From: Streptomyces sp. NRRL B-1140
GTDB lineage: Bacteria > Actinomycetota > Actinomycetes > Streptomycetales > Streptomycetaceae
Length of the DNA stretch: 64,000 bases
Direction: 5' to 3'
NCBI RefSeq assembly: GCF_001280065.1
Contig: NZ_LGEA01000095.1
Coordinates: forward strand, 85,755-149,754
Part shown: piece by piece, positions 1-7,754 of the stretch
Numbering within the stretch: the first letter of the stretch is position 1
How the letters are laid out: each line of letters begins with the position of its first letter
The notes under the pieces: generated by a model
Seen by the model: the letters and a program-made list of their open reading frames with translations, nothing else
What the model was told of the DNA's origin: nothing
Database searches by the model: none
Translations under genes and position numbers: made by a program

Positions 1-316
1 CGCCCTCTCGGACGAGGCGCAAGAGGCGATTGACAGCGGGGCCGTAGCCTCGGTCGAAGTCGTGGTGCTCGGCGAAGGAATGGGCCAGGGCGTCCTGGTC
101 GATGCGGTGGTGGGCGACCAGGACGGCGACGACCGAGGCGGCCATCTCCGTGTCGTCCGTCCACTGCCATGCCCCGGACGGCACCTCGCGCCGCTTCAGC
201 AGCGGGTAGTTCACCAGGACGAAGTACTGGGAGCCCAGGGCGTCCCCGACGGACAGTCCGCGCAGACAGGCCAGGGCGCGGTCCAGGCGCACATCGGGGG
301 AGGAATCAGCGGTCAT
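1..316 (-). CDS. ADP-ribosylglycohydrolase family protein (3' part missing, runs off the window edge)
   Basis: Only the N-terminal ~105 residues are present; the gene continues beyond base 1. The visible part starts MTADSSPDVRL and contains GLSVGDALGSQY followed by WTDDTEMAASV, the GDALG and WTDDT-x-MA motifs that place metal-binding residues in DraG/ARH-type ADP-ribosylglycohydrolases. The family removes ADP-ribose from proteins or small molecules; the substrate here cannot be read. The ATG start lies 12 bp after the stop codon of the upstream phosphatase gene on the same strand, so the two are probably cotranscribed. Confidence 0.85.
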   Translation of the reverse strand, partial: MTADSSPDVRLDRALACLRGLSVGDALGSQYFVLVNYPLLKRREVPSGAWQWTDDTEMAASVVAVLVAHHRIDQDALAHSFAEHHDFDRGYGPAVNRLLRLVREG

Positions 317-328
317 CGCCCTGCCACT

Positions 329-988
329 CTATCCGGTGATCTCGTACGGCTCGGGGTCTCGCCAGCGGTCGAAGGGCCGGTCGAGCGTGTACTTGCCGTC
401 GTCCCCCAGAACGAGCATCCGCACCTCGCCGTTCCCCGGGTTCGACAGCGACTCGAACTCCGCGACGGTCCAGTGGAACCACCGCATGCAGAACAGCCGC
501 ATGGCCAGGCCGTGCGTGACGATGAGGACGTTCGGCGGGTGGTCCGGGTCCTCGAAACTGCGGAAGAGGCTCTCCAGGAAACCTCCGACCCGGTCGTAGA
601 CGTCGGCGCCGGACTCGCCCTGGGCGAAGCGGTAGAAGAAATGGCCGTAGGCGTCCCGGTAGGCCTTCTGCAGGCGGACCTCGTCCCGGTCCTGCCAGTT
701 GCCCCAGTCCTGCTCGCGCAGCCTGGGTTCCTCGCGCACCCGTATGAGACCGGTGTCCAGGCGGAACGCGCGCAACGTCTCGTGTGTACGGCGGTACGGG
801 GAGACGTAGACGCTGACGCGCTCCTCACCGAAGAGCTCGCGCAGCTGCTCGCCCGTCGCCGCAGCCTGCCGTCGACCGCGCGCGGTCAGTGCCAGGGCGT
901 GGTCGGGTTCACGCTCGTAGACGGAGTCATCAACATTGCCCGTTGACTCGCCGTGCCGGACAAGGACGATGCGCCGTGGTCGTGCCAT
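329..988 (-). CDS. Histidine phosphatase family protein (phosphoglycerate-mutase-like)
   Basis: 219 residues opening MARPRRIVLVRHGESTGNVD. The RHG motif supplies the nucleophilic histidine of the branch-1 histidine phosphatase superfamily. A second catalytic histidine is expected in LIVTHGLAMRLF near residue 155. The length fits a single-domain phosphatase. The true substrate (sugar phosphate, nucleotide or other) cannot be told from sequence. The next gene on this strand, an ADP-ribosylglycohydrolase, begins 12 bp downstream, suggesting a two-gene unit dealing with nucleotide-derived metabolites; that link is inference. Confidence 0.9.
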   Translation of the reverse strand: MARPRRIVLVRHGESTGNVDDSVYEREPDHALALTARGRRQAAATGEQLRELFGEERVSVYVSPYRRTHETLRAFRLDTGLIRVREEPRLREQDWGNWQDRDEVRLQKAYRDAYGHFFYRFAQGESGADVYDRVGGFLESLFRSFEDPDHPPNVLIVTHGLAMRLFCMRWFHWTVAEFESLSNPGNGEVRMLVLGDDGKYTLDRPFDRWRDPEPYEITG

Positions 989-1203
989 GCCAAGACCCTA
1001 GATCGAGCGGGGGCCCGTGGAGCACTCACACCGCACCCATACCGCGTAGGTCACACGATTCGTGCACCACAGATCACTCCGGTCACACACTTGTGCGATC
1101 GGAACCGCTGCGTCCGGCACGCAAGGGAAAGCACTGGAGTCGCGCCGCCAGTCCCTCACGGTCACGCCCCTCGGGTCACACCACCGGAGTCGAGTCCCCG
1201 GGA

Positions 1204-1809
1204 TCACACCGTCCAGCTCGACTCCATGTCCACGACGTCCCCGGTGAGTGCCGCCACGTCCGCCTCCGTCTGCGCCCTCAGGGCCAGCCGCTCCACGCGT
1301 TCCGTGCGGTACTTGCCGTGCTCTGCGGCCGAGCGCCACATCGACAGCACCATGAACTCGTTCCCGGGTGCCTCACCGAAGAGCCCGCGCACCATGCCGG
1401 GCGAGCCGGCCATCGCCGGGTTCCAGACCTTCTCCTGCATCAGCACGAAGTGCTCGGCCCGCGCCTCGTGGATACGGCAGAGCGCCACCCGGAGCAGGTC
1501 GGCGTCCGTGAACCGCGGTTCGAAGCCGGTCTTCACGTCGAAGCGGTAGTCGAAGAGTCTGACCTGGGCGTCCTTGAACGTGCCCGCCTGGGACGATGCG
1601 AGCCGGTCGTGGGACCGTGCCATGAACGAGTCGTAGAAGGCGCGGCTCTCCCAGAACGCGAAGATGTGCGCCACGTCCGGCCGCCCCCGGCTCCAGCCAC
1701 CCCCCTGCCCGCGAAACCCCGGCTCCCCCAGAAGCCCCGCCCACTTCCGCTGCCCCCGCTCGAAACCGCGGCGGTCCACCACGGTGCAGCGAATCCACTT
1801 GACCAGCAC
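1204..1809 (-). CDS. DUF4937 (YdbC-like) dimeric alpha+beta barrel protein
   Basis: About 201 residues from a GTG start (VLVKWIRCTVVDRRGFE). The protein has two ABM-like halves: WSRGRPDVAHIFAFWESRAFYDSFM early and NEFMVLSMWRSAAEHGKYRTER late. This pattern matches the DUF4937/YdbC family of ferredoxin-fold barrel proteins, related to antibiotic biosynthesis monooxygenases. No metal or cofactor motif is evident and the function is unknown. The reading frame stays open far upstream of 1809, but that extension overlaps the divergent TerD gene's leader and has no family resemblance, so the internal GTG was chosen. It is divergent from the TerD gene. Confidence 0.7.
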   Translation of the reverse strand: MLVKWIRCTVVDRRGFERGQRKWAGLLGEPGFRGQGGGWSRGRPDVAHIFAFWESRAFYDSFMARSHDRLASSQAGTFKDAQVRLFDYRFDVKTGFEPRFTDADLLRVALCRIHEARAEHFVLMQEKVWNPAMAGSPGMVRGLFGEAPGNEFMVLSMWRSAAEHGKYRTERVERLALRAQTEADVAALTGDVVDMESSWTV

Positions 1810-1962
1810 CGCGCCATGGTAAGGCCACCGAGCGTGGCGTCGGTCACTCTCGGCTGGACCGCTCCTCCTCGCACGCGCCCGCGCGCGTGGCAGGATGGAC
1901 AAGCAGTCGTGCGCGCCCGGCAGTTGGGCCGGCGGACGGTCGGTACGGGGAAGGGGACTCTG

Positions 1963-2496
1963 GTGGACGGGCTCAGCAAGGGGCTTCGCAAGGTCGAGAT
2001 CGCGGTGCGGTGGGATCCCAGCCCGGCGGGGCAGCCGTCCACCGACCTGGACCTGGTCGCCGCGACCTACCTGGCGGACGCCCCGCACGGCGATCCCGCA
2101 TACGTGGTGCACTTCGACAGCCGCTCCCCCGACGGCACCATCACTCTCAACCGGGACAGCAAGGACGGCCAGGGCTTCGGCTACGACGAAGTCATGACGC
2201 TGGAACTGGACCGGCTCGACGTCCGGTACGCGCGCGTGGTCGTAGGTGTCGTCATCCAGCAGCGGCCGGCGGAACGCACGTTCGTCAGTGTGCGCAACCC
2301 CGGACTGCGTATCCGTGAGGGGTACACCGTCCTCGCGGAGGATGACTTCGGCGGTGTCCTGGGTGCGACCGCGGCGACGGTCGCGGAGTTCGCCCGGGAC
2401 GGCTCGGGCCCGTGGGAGTTCCGCGCCGGCCTCCGCGGCTTCGAGGGCGACCCCGTGGACTTCACCGGAACGATGGGTTCGGCAGACCGTCCCTGA
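1963..2496 (+). CDS. TerD family protein
   Basis: 177 residues from GTG 1963, preceded at good spacing by an AAGGGGA ribosome-binding site. It reads VDGLSKGLRKVEIAVRWDPS, then STDLDLVAATYLADA, VVHFDSRSPDG and FVSVRNPGLRIREGYTVLAEDDF. This is the TerD fold of the TerZABCDEF system, in which acidic residues bind calcium. Streptomyces carry many TerD paralogues with roles in stress tolerance and differentiation; a specific role is not readable here. It is a solo gene that converges on nrdJ with a shared hairpin terminator between them. Confidence 0.85.
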   Translation: MDGLSKGLRKVEIAVRWDPSPAGQPSTDLDLVAATYLADAPHGDPAYVVHFDSRSPDGTITLNRDSKDGQGFGYDEVMTLELDRLDVRYARVVVGVVIQQRPAERTFVSVRNPGLRIREGYTVLAEDDFGGVLGATAATVAEFARDGSGPWEFRAGLRGFEGDPVDFTGTMGSADRP

Positions 2497-2525
2497 CCTC
2501 TCCACCGACGAGGCACCTATGACGA

Positions 2526-2555
2526 GAGGGGCACCGCCCGCAGGCGGTGCCCCTC
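2526..2555. terminator. Bidirectional hairpin terminator between terD-like gene and nrdJ
   Basis: A perfect 13-bp inverted repeat (left arm 2526-2538, loop CGCA, right arm 2543-2555) lies between two convergent genes, 30 bp after the TerD stop and 25 bp after the nrdJ stop on the other strand. There is no U-tract, which is common for streptomycete terminators. Confidence 0.8.
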
Positions 2556-2579
2556 CGTCATCGGCTCAGGGGCTCGGCG

Positions 2580-5471
2580 TCAGCTGCAGCCGCTGGTCGA
2601 GCCGCAGCCCTCGCAGATGTAGCAGGACCCGGCACGCTGCATCTTCGTGCCGCAGGAGAAGCAGAGCGGGGCGTCGGCCTGGATGCCCAGCTGCATCTCC
2701 ACCAGTTCGGCGCTGGTGTGGGCCTGCTGCGGGGCGGGCTTGACCGCTTCCTCGGCCTTCGGAGCGGAAACGGCCTTCAGCTCCTGGGCGCGCGGCGCCG
2801 ACTGGGCCAGCCCCTCGACGTCGACCTCGTCCTCGCTCGGCTCGTACGAACCGGTCTCGAGGTGACGCTGACGCTCCTCGGCGGAGTGGATGCCGAGCGC
2901 GGAGCGGGTCTCGAAGGGCAGGAAGTCCAGCGCCAGGCGGCGGAAGATGTAGTCGACGATCGACTGCGCCATCCGCACGTCCGGGTCGTCCGTCATGCCG
3001 GCCGGCTCGAAGCGCATGTTGGTGAACTTGGAGACGTACGTCTCCAGCGGCACGCCGTACTGGAGGCCGACGGAGACCGCGATGGAGAAGGCGTCCATCA
3101 TGCCCGCGAGGGTCGAGCCCTGCTTGGACATCTTGAGGAAGACCTCACCGAGACCGTCGTCCGGGTAGGAGTTGGCGGTCATGTAGCCCTCGGCACCGCC
3201 GACGGTGAAGGACGTGGTGATGCCGGGACGCCCCTTCGGCAGGCGCTTGCGGACCGGGCGGTACTCGACGACCTTCTCGACCGCGGTGCGGATCGTGTCC
3301 TCGGCCTTCTCCGTGATCTCAGCCTTCTCCTTCTCCTTGGTCTTGGCGGAGAGCGGCTGGCCGACCTTGCAGTTGTCGCGGTAGATCGCGAGCGCCTTGA
3401 CGCCGAGCTTCCAGGCCTCGAAGTAGATCTCCTCGACCTCCTCGACGGTCGCCGTCTCCGGCATGTTGACCGTCTTGGAGATGGCGCCGGAGATCCAGGG
3501 CTGGATGGCGGCCATCATGCGGACGTGACCCATCGGGGAGATGGCCCGCTCACCCATGGCGCAGTCGAACACCTCGTAGTGCTCGGGCTTGAGACCGGGG
3601 GCGTCGATCACGTTGCCGTGGTCGGCGATGTGGGCGACGATCGCCTCGATCTGCTCTTCCAGGTAGCCCAGGCGGCGCAGGGCCTGCGGGACCGTGCCGT
3701 TGACGATCTGCATCGAGCCGCCGCCGACCAGCTTCTTGAACTTGACCAGCGCGAGGTCGGGCTCGACGCCGGTGGTGTCGCAGGACATGGCCAGGCCGAT
3801 GGTGCCGGTCGGGGCGAGCACGGACGCCTGAGAGTTACGGAAACCGTTCTTCTCACCGATGCGCAGGACGTCGCCCCAGGCCTCGCTGGCGGCGGCCCAC
3901 ACCGGGGTGTCCAGGTCGTCCATGCGGACGGCCTTGTCGTTGGCGTCGGAGTGCTGCTTCATGACGCGCTTGTGGGCGTCGGCGTTGCGGGCGTACCCGT
4001 CGTACGGGCCGACGACCGAGGCGAGTTCGGCGGAGCGGCGGTACGCCGTACCGGTCATCAGGGAAGTGATGGCGCCGGCGAGGGCGCGGCCGCCGTCGGA
4101 GTCGTAGGCGTGACCGGTGGCCATCAGCAGGGCGCCGAGGTTGGCGTAGCCGATGCCGAGCTGGCGGAACGCGCGCGTGTTCTCGCCGATCTTCTGCGTC
4201 GGGAAGTCCGCGAAGCAGATCGAGATGTCCATCGCGGTGATGACCAGCTCGACGACCTTCTGGAAGCGCTCGGCCTCGAAGGACTGGTTGCCCTTGCCGT
4301 CGTCCTTGAGGAACTTCATGAGGTTCAGCGAGGCGAGGTTGCAGGACGTGTTGTCCAGGTGCATGTACTCGCTGCACGGGTTCGACGCGGTGATCCGGCC
4401 GGACTCGGGGCAGGTGTGCCAGTTGTTGATGACGCCGTCGTACTGGATGCCGGGGTCGGCGCAGGCCCACGCGGCCTCGGCGATCCGGCGGAAGAGCGCC
4501 TTGGCGTCGACCTCCTCGATCACCTCTCCGGTCATCCGCCCGCGCAGGCCGAACTTGCCGCCCTGCTCGACAGCCTGCATGAACTCGTCGTTCACGCGGA
4601 CCGAGTTGTTGGCGTTCTGGTACTGGACGGACGTGATGTCGTCGCCGCCCAGGTCCATGTCGAAGCCGGCGTCGCGCAGGACGCGGATCTTCTCTTCTTC
4701 CTTGACCTTGGTCTCGATGAAGTCCTCGATGTCCGGGTGGTCCACATCGAGGACGACCATCTTGGCGGCACGGCGGGTGGCGCCACCGGACTTGATCGTT
4801 CCTGCGGAGGCGTCCGCGCCACGCATGAAGGAGACCGGTCCCGAGGCGTTGCCGCCGGAGGACAGCAGCTCCTTGGAGGAGCGGATCCGGGAGAGGTTCA
4901 GGCCGGCGCCGGAGCCGCCCTTGAAGATCATGCCCTCTTCCTTGTACCAGTCGAGGATCGACTCCATGGAGTCGTCGACGGACAGGATGAAACAGGCGGA
5001 GACCTGCTGGGGCTGCTTGGTGCCGACGTTGAACCAGACAGGGCTGTTGAAGCTGAAGATCTGGTGCAGGAGGGCGTACGCCAGCTCGTGCTCGAAGATC
5101 TCGGCGTCGGCGGGCGAGGCGAAGTACCTGTGGTCCTCCCCGGCCTTCCGGTAGGTCTTCACAATGCGGTCGATCAGCTGCTTGAGGCTGGTCTCGCGCT
5201 GCGGAGTGCCCACGGCGCCGCGGAAGTACTTGCTGGTGACGATGTTGACCGCGTTCACCGACCAGAAGTCGGGGAACTCCACGCCGCGCTGCTCGAAGTT
5301 GACCGAGCCGTCGCGCCAGTTGGTCATGACGACGTCACGGCTCTCCCAGGCCACCTCGTCATAGGGGTGGACCCCGGGGGTGGTGTGGACGCGCTCGACA
5401 CGCAGGCCCTTGCTCGCCTTGGCGCTCTTGGCGCGGGAACTCCGTGCCGGACCGCTCGCCGTCTCTGTCAT
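2580..5471 (-). CDS. nrdJ: Vitamin B12-dependent (class II) ribonucleoside-diphosphate reductase NrdJ
   Basis: 963 residues starting MTETASGPARSSRAK. It makes deoxyribonucleotides using adenosylcobalamin rather than oxygen-dependent radical chemistry. Visible landmarks are WFNVGTKQPQQVSACFIL with the first active-site cysteine, NPCSEYMHLDNTSCNLASLN with the NxCxE radical-site motif, and a cysteine-rich tail (CFSCGTKM...CYICEGCGST) that resembles the zinc-binding redox tail typical of actinobacterial NrdJ. Length matches Streptomyces NrdJ. An upstream in-frame extension to 5561 has no family similarity, so the ATG at 5471 was taken. It lies about 165 bp downstream of nrdR on the same strand, the known nrdRJ arrangement, and is expected to be repressed by NrdR. 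Confidence 0.97.
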   Translation of the reverse strand: MTETASGPARSSRAKSAKASKGLRVERVHTTPGVHPYDEVAWESRDVVMTNWRDGSVNFEQRGVEFPDFWSVNAVNIVTSKYFRGAVGTPQRETSLKQLIDRIVKTYRKAGEDHRYFASPADAEIFEHELAYALLHQIFSFNSPVWFNVGTKQPQQVSACFILSVDDSMESILDWYKEEGMIFKGGSGAGLNLSRIRSSKELLSSGGNASGPVSFMRGADASAGTIKSGGATRRAAKMVVLDVDHPDIEDFIETKVKEEEKIRVLRDAGFDMDLGGDDITSVQYQNANNSVRVNDEFMQAVEQGGKFGLRGRMTGEVIEEVDAKALFRRIAEAAWACADPGIQYDGVINNWHTCPESGRITASNPCSEYMHLDNTSCNLASLNLMKFLKDDGKGNQSFEAERFQKVVELVITAMDISICFADFPTQKIGENTRAFRQLGIGYANLGALLMATGHAYDSDGGRALAGAITSLMTGTAYRRSAELASVVGPYDGYARNADAHKRVMKQHSDANDKAVRMDDLDTPVWAAASEAWGDVLRIGEKNGFRNSQASVLAPTGTIGLAMSCDTTGVEPDLALVKFKKLVGGGSMQIVNGTVPQALRRLGYLEEQIEAIVAHIADHGNVIDAPGLKPEHYEVFDCAMGERAISPMGHVRMMAAIQPWISGAISKTVNMPETATVEEVEEIYFEAWKLGVKALAIYRDNCKVGQPLSAKTKEKEKAEITEKAEDTIRTAVEKVVEYRPVRKRLPKGRPGITTSFTVGGAEGYMTANSYPDDGLGEVFLKMSKQGSTLAGMMDAFSIAVSVGLQYGVPLETYVSKFTNMRFEPAGMTDDPDVRMAQSIVDYIFRRLALDFLPFETRSALGIHSAEERQRHLETGSYEPSEDEVDVEGLAQSAPRAQELKAVSAPKAEEAVKPAPQQAHTSAELVEMQLGIQADAPLCFSCGTKMQRAGSCYICEGCGSTSGCS

Positions 5472-5635
5472 GCCGCCTCCCTGTACGGGCGAAAACGCCC
5501 TGAAGTGCCCCGTTGTTCCCGGTGCACGGTGTTCTGTCTGGTGTTGCGGGCATCCACTCACGCGCCCGCAACAGGTCTTCTCACGCCGCCGCCCGGCCGG
5601 GCCCCGGAGCTGCCGTTCCGGGTCCGGCCCGCCGG

Positions 5636-6196
5636 TCAGTCGGCGGCGCCTGCGGGCTCGGGAACCTGCCTGGTCCCTCCGGGCCCGCGGTCGTCTTCCT
5701 GGCTCCCCGCAGCCGCCCCCTTGCGGTCCGGGTCGTCCCCGCCGGTGCGTCCCGTCTGCGCCCTGAGTTCCTCGATGGCCGCCTCGAAGTCGTCGAGCGA
5801 GTCGAACGCCCGGTAGACGGAGGCGAACCGCAGGTAGGCGACGAGATCGAGTTCCTGCAACGGGCCGAGTATGGCCAGCCCCACGTCATGGGTGGTCAGC
5901 TCGGCACTTCCGGTGGCCCGCACCGCCTCCTCGACCCGCTGGCCGAGCTGGGCGAGCGCGTCCTCGGTGACAGGCCGCCCCTGACACGCCTTGCGCACAC
6001 CGTTGATGATCTTCGTACGACTGAAGGGCTCGGTGACTCCGGACCGCTTCACCACCATGAGCGAGCACGTCTCCACGGTCGTGAAACGACGGGAGCAGTC
6101 AGGACACTGGCGGCGCCTGCGGATCGACGTGCCGTCGTCGGTCGTACGACTGTCCACGACACGGCTGTCGGGGTGCCTGCAGAAGGGGCAGTGCAT
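5636..6196 (-). CDS. nrdR: Transcriptional repressor NrdR
   Basis: 186 residues. The N-terminus [17 protein letters not shown]...[13 protein letters not shown] forms the four-cysteine zinc ribbon. Residues ~46-136 form the ATP-cone ([21 protein letters not shown]...). NrdR senses the ATP/dATP balance and represses ribonucleotide reductase genes through tandem NrdR boxes. The C-terminus carries an extra ~35-residue charged Gly/Pro-rich tail beyond the family core. It lies upstream of nrdJ and divergent from lexA, and candidate NrdR boxes lie ~140 bp upstream, implying autoregulation. Confidence 0.97.
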   Translation of the reverse strand: MHCPFCRHPDSRVVDSRTTDDGTSIRRRRQCPDCSRRFTTVETCSLMVVKRSGVTEPFSRTKIINGVRKACQGRPVTEDALAQLGQRVEEAVRATGSAELTTHDVGLAILGPLQELDLVAYLRFASVYRAFDSLDDFEAAIEELRAQTGRTGGDDPDRKGAAAGSQEDDRGPGGTRQVPEPAGAAD

Positions 6197-6336
6197 GAAC
6201 TCCCAACCCTCCTCACAGCAGACTCAATAGCCTCGCCGGGCATCTTGCGCCCCACGAAGCAGCCCCAAGCATAGGGGATGACCATGAGCCTCGAGACCCG
6301 GGGGACCACAACTTCTGGGCTGCTGATGCAATCCAA

Positions 6337-6384
6337 CCACTAGATGTGGGGATTGGCTCATACATCCAGCTCCATCTCGCGTGT
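6337..6384 (-). promoter_or_regulatory. Candidate tandem NrdR boxes upstream of nrdRJ
   Basis: On the minus strand, TCCCCACATCTAGTGG (6337-6352) matches the 16-bp NrdR box pattern (roughly ACAC-W-ATATAT-W-GTGT) at most central and right-half positions. A weaker second 16-mer occupies 6369-6384, starting exactly 32 bp away, the three-helical-turn spacing typical of paired NrdR boxes. The proximal box is much better than the distal one. Location ~140 bp upstream of the nrdR start fits nrdRJ autoregulation. Confidence 0.5.
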
Positions 6385-6740
6385 CGCACGCGAAGGCGCA
6401 GGTGACGTACGACGAGCCTTGCCGCACGAGCCGTTACGCCTCGCGGGCGCCACCTCCGACGGCCTCGCTCCGGGCGCGGCCGCATCCGTCCCCGCATGGC
6501 CGTATCGCCACGGCGCATGCGGAGATACCGTGGGCGCCGCGAGGAGGGGAGGTGGGGCTCCCGCGCAGATGAAGGCTGGTCCCCGGGCGAGGGAATGCCG
6601 GATGGCAGACTGGGGCACAGTCCACGAGGCGATCATCCCGGCGGTGAAGAGTACAGCAATGAGCCCTTTTGCCTGCCAGGTGGCGCGGCTGCCAATACAC
6701 CCGGACACATGATCGCGTCCGATGATTCACGTTTTTTCAC

Positions 6741-6756
6741 TCGAACGTGTGTTTGG
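6741..6756 (+). promoter_or_regulatory. LexA-binding SOS box, lexA autoregulation
   Basis: TCGAACGTGTGTTTGG, a near match to the actinobacterial SOS box TCGAAC-N4-GTTCGA with one strong half-site (TCGAAC) and a degenerate second half (GTTTGG). It is 60 bp upstream of the lexA start codon, appropriate for autorepression. Confidence 0.8.
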
Positions 6757-6815
6757 CGCAACCTTTCGAAAGCAACTACCGTTGTCCAGCAGGGAGACCA
6801 TCGAGAGGGGCCGAC

Positions 6816-7595
6816 GTGACCACCACCGCAGACAGTGCCGCCATCGCTGCCCAGGACCGCTCCCAGGGCCGACTGGAGCCGGTGCATGCGATGAACGAAG
6901 CCACGAACCCTGAGGGGCACAAGCGCTCCCTGCCGGGCCGACCTCCCGGCATCCGGGCGGACAGCTCGGGACTCACCGACCGTCAGCGCCGGGTGATCGA
7001 AGTCATCAGGGACTCCGTCCAGCGTCGGGGCTATCCCCCGTCGATGCGGGAGATCGGCCAGGCCGTCGGCCTGTCCAGCACCTCCTCGGTCGCACACCAG
7101 CTGATGGCACTGGAGCGCAAGGGCTTCCTGCGCCGCGACCCGCACCGCCCACGCGCCTATGAAGTGCGCGGCTCCGACCAGGCCGCCTCGGTGCAGCCCA
7201 CGGACACCGCGGGCAAGCCCGCCGCGTCCTACGTGCCGCTGGTCGGCCGGATCGCCGCCGGTGGCCCGATCCTCGCCGAGGAGTCCGTCGAGGACGTCTT
7301 CCCTCTCCCCCGCCAGCTCGTCGGCGACGGTGAGCTGTTCGTCCTCAAGGTCGTCGGTGACTCGATGATCGAGGCCGCGATCTGCGACGGCGACTGGGTC
7401 ACGGTGCGTCGCCAGCCGGTCGCCGAGAACGGCGACATCGTGGCGGCGATGCTCGACGGCGAGGCCACCGTCAAGCGCTTCAAGCGCGAGGACGGCCATG
7501 TCTGGCTCCTCCCGCACAACGCGTCCTACGAGCCGATCCCCGGCGACGATGCGACCATCCTCGGCAAGGTGGTGGCCGTGCTGCGCCGCGTCTGA
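6816..7595 (+). CDS. lexA: LexA repressor (SOS regulator, autoproteolytic)
   Basis: 259 residues from GTG 6816, which follows a GAGAGGGG ribosome-binding site. The first ~45 residues are a Streptomyces-type extension before the winged-helix core ([44 protein letters not shown]). The cleavage site is the Ala-Gly pair in GRIAAGGPI. The catalytic serine is in [16 protein letters not shown] and the lysine is in [12 protein letters not shown]. RecA-stimulated self-cleavage derepresses the SOS regulon; recA in this window also has an SOS box. An alternative ATG (MNEATNPEG) lies 25 codons in, but the GTG has the better ribosome site. Confidence 0.96.
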   Translation: MTTTADSAAIAAQDRSQGRLEPVHAMNEATNPEGHKRSLPGRPPGIRADSSGLTDRQRRVIEVIRDSVQRRGYPPSMREIGQAVGLSSTSSVAHQLMALERKGFLRRDPHRPRAYEVRGSDQAASVQPTDTAGKPAASYVPLVGRIAAGGPILAEESVEDVFPLPRQLVGDGELFVLKVVGDSMIEAAICDGDWVTVRRQPVAENGDIVAAMLDGEATVKRFKREDGHVWLLPHNASYEPIPGDDATILGKVVAVLRRV

Positions 7596-7641
7596 CAGCG
7601 CGCACCGCGTCGGGCGGGCCCAACGGGCCCACCCCTTGACC

Positions 7642-7675
7642 GGGCCCCGGAACCCCTGCGCCGGTTCCGGGGCCC
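7642..7675. terminator. Hairpin terminator downstream of lexA
   Basis: A 13-bp perfect stem (7642-7654 with 7663-7675, 8-nt loop), 46 bp after the lexA stop codon. Confidence 0.8.
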
Positions 7676-7729
7676 TGTGCTGTCCGGAGTGGATACCGCA
7701 CCTCGGGGCCCAGCAGCCCGGGCACGTGA

Positions 7730-7750
7730 GGGTGGGCCGACGGCCCACCC
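7730..7750 (-). terminator. Hairpin terminator downstream of the DinG-type helicase
   Basis: GGGTGGGC (7730-7737) pairs with GCCCACCC (7743-7750) across a 5-nt loop, directly after the helicase stop codon at 7755. With the 7642-7675 hairpin it separates the convergent lexA and helicase transcripts. Confidence 0.65.
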
Positions 7751-7754
7751 CGGC

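Larger units (their letters stand above)
6197..6815. other. 619-bp divergent intergenic region, nrdR / lexA
   Basis: This region contains the candidate NrdR boxes (6337-6384) and the lexA SOS box (6741-6756). Between them (about 6390-6720) several short reading frames are open on both strands, but none shows convincing third-position bias, a clear ribosome-binding site or recognisable similarity, so I annotate no gene. In mycobacteria a LysM-domain gene sits between lexA and nrdR; no recognisable copy is seen here. Confidence 0.5.

Noticed and set aside
1810..2505. N-terminal extension of the DUF4937 gene running antisense to the TerD gene
   Set aside because: The open frame is simply the shadow of the TerD gene. 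The family-like region begins at GTG 1809.
2547..5816. A 1089-codon open frame on the plus strand opposite nrdJ
   Set aside because: Antisense shadow of nrdJ. Composition is typical of GC-rich complementary frames; no start site or homology.
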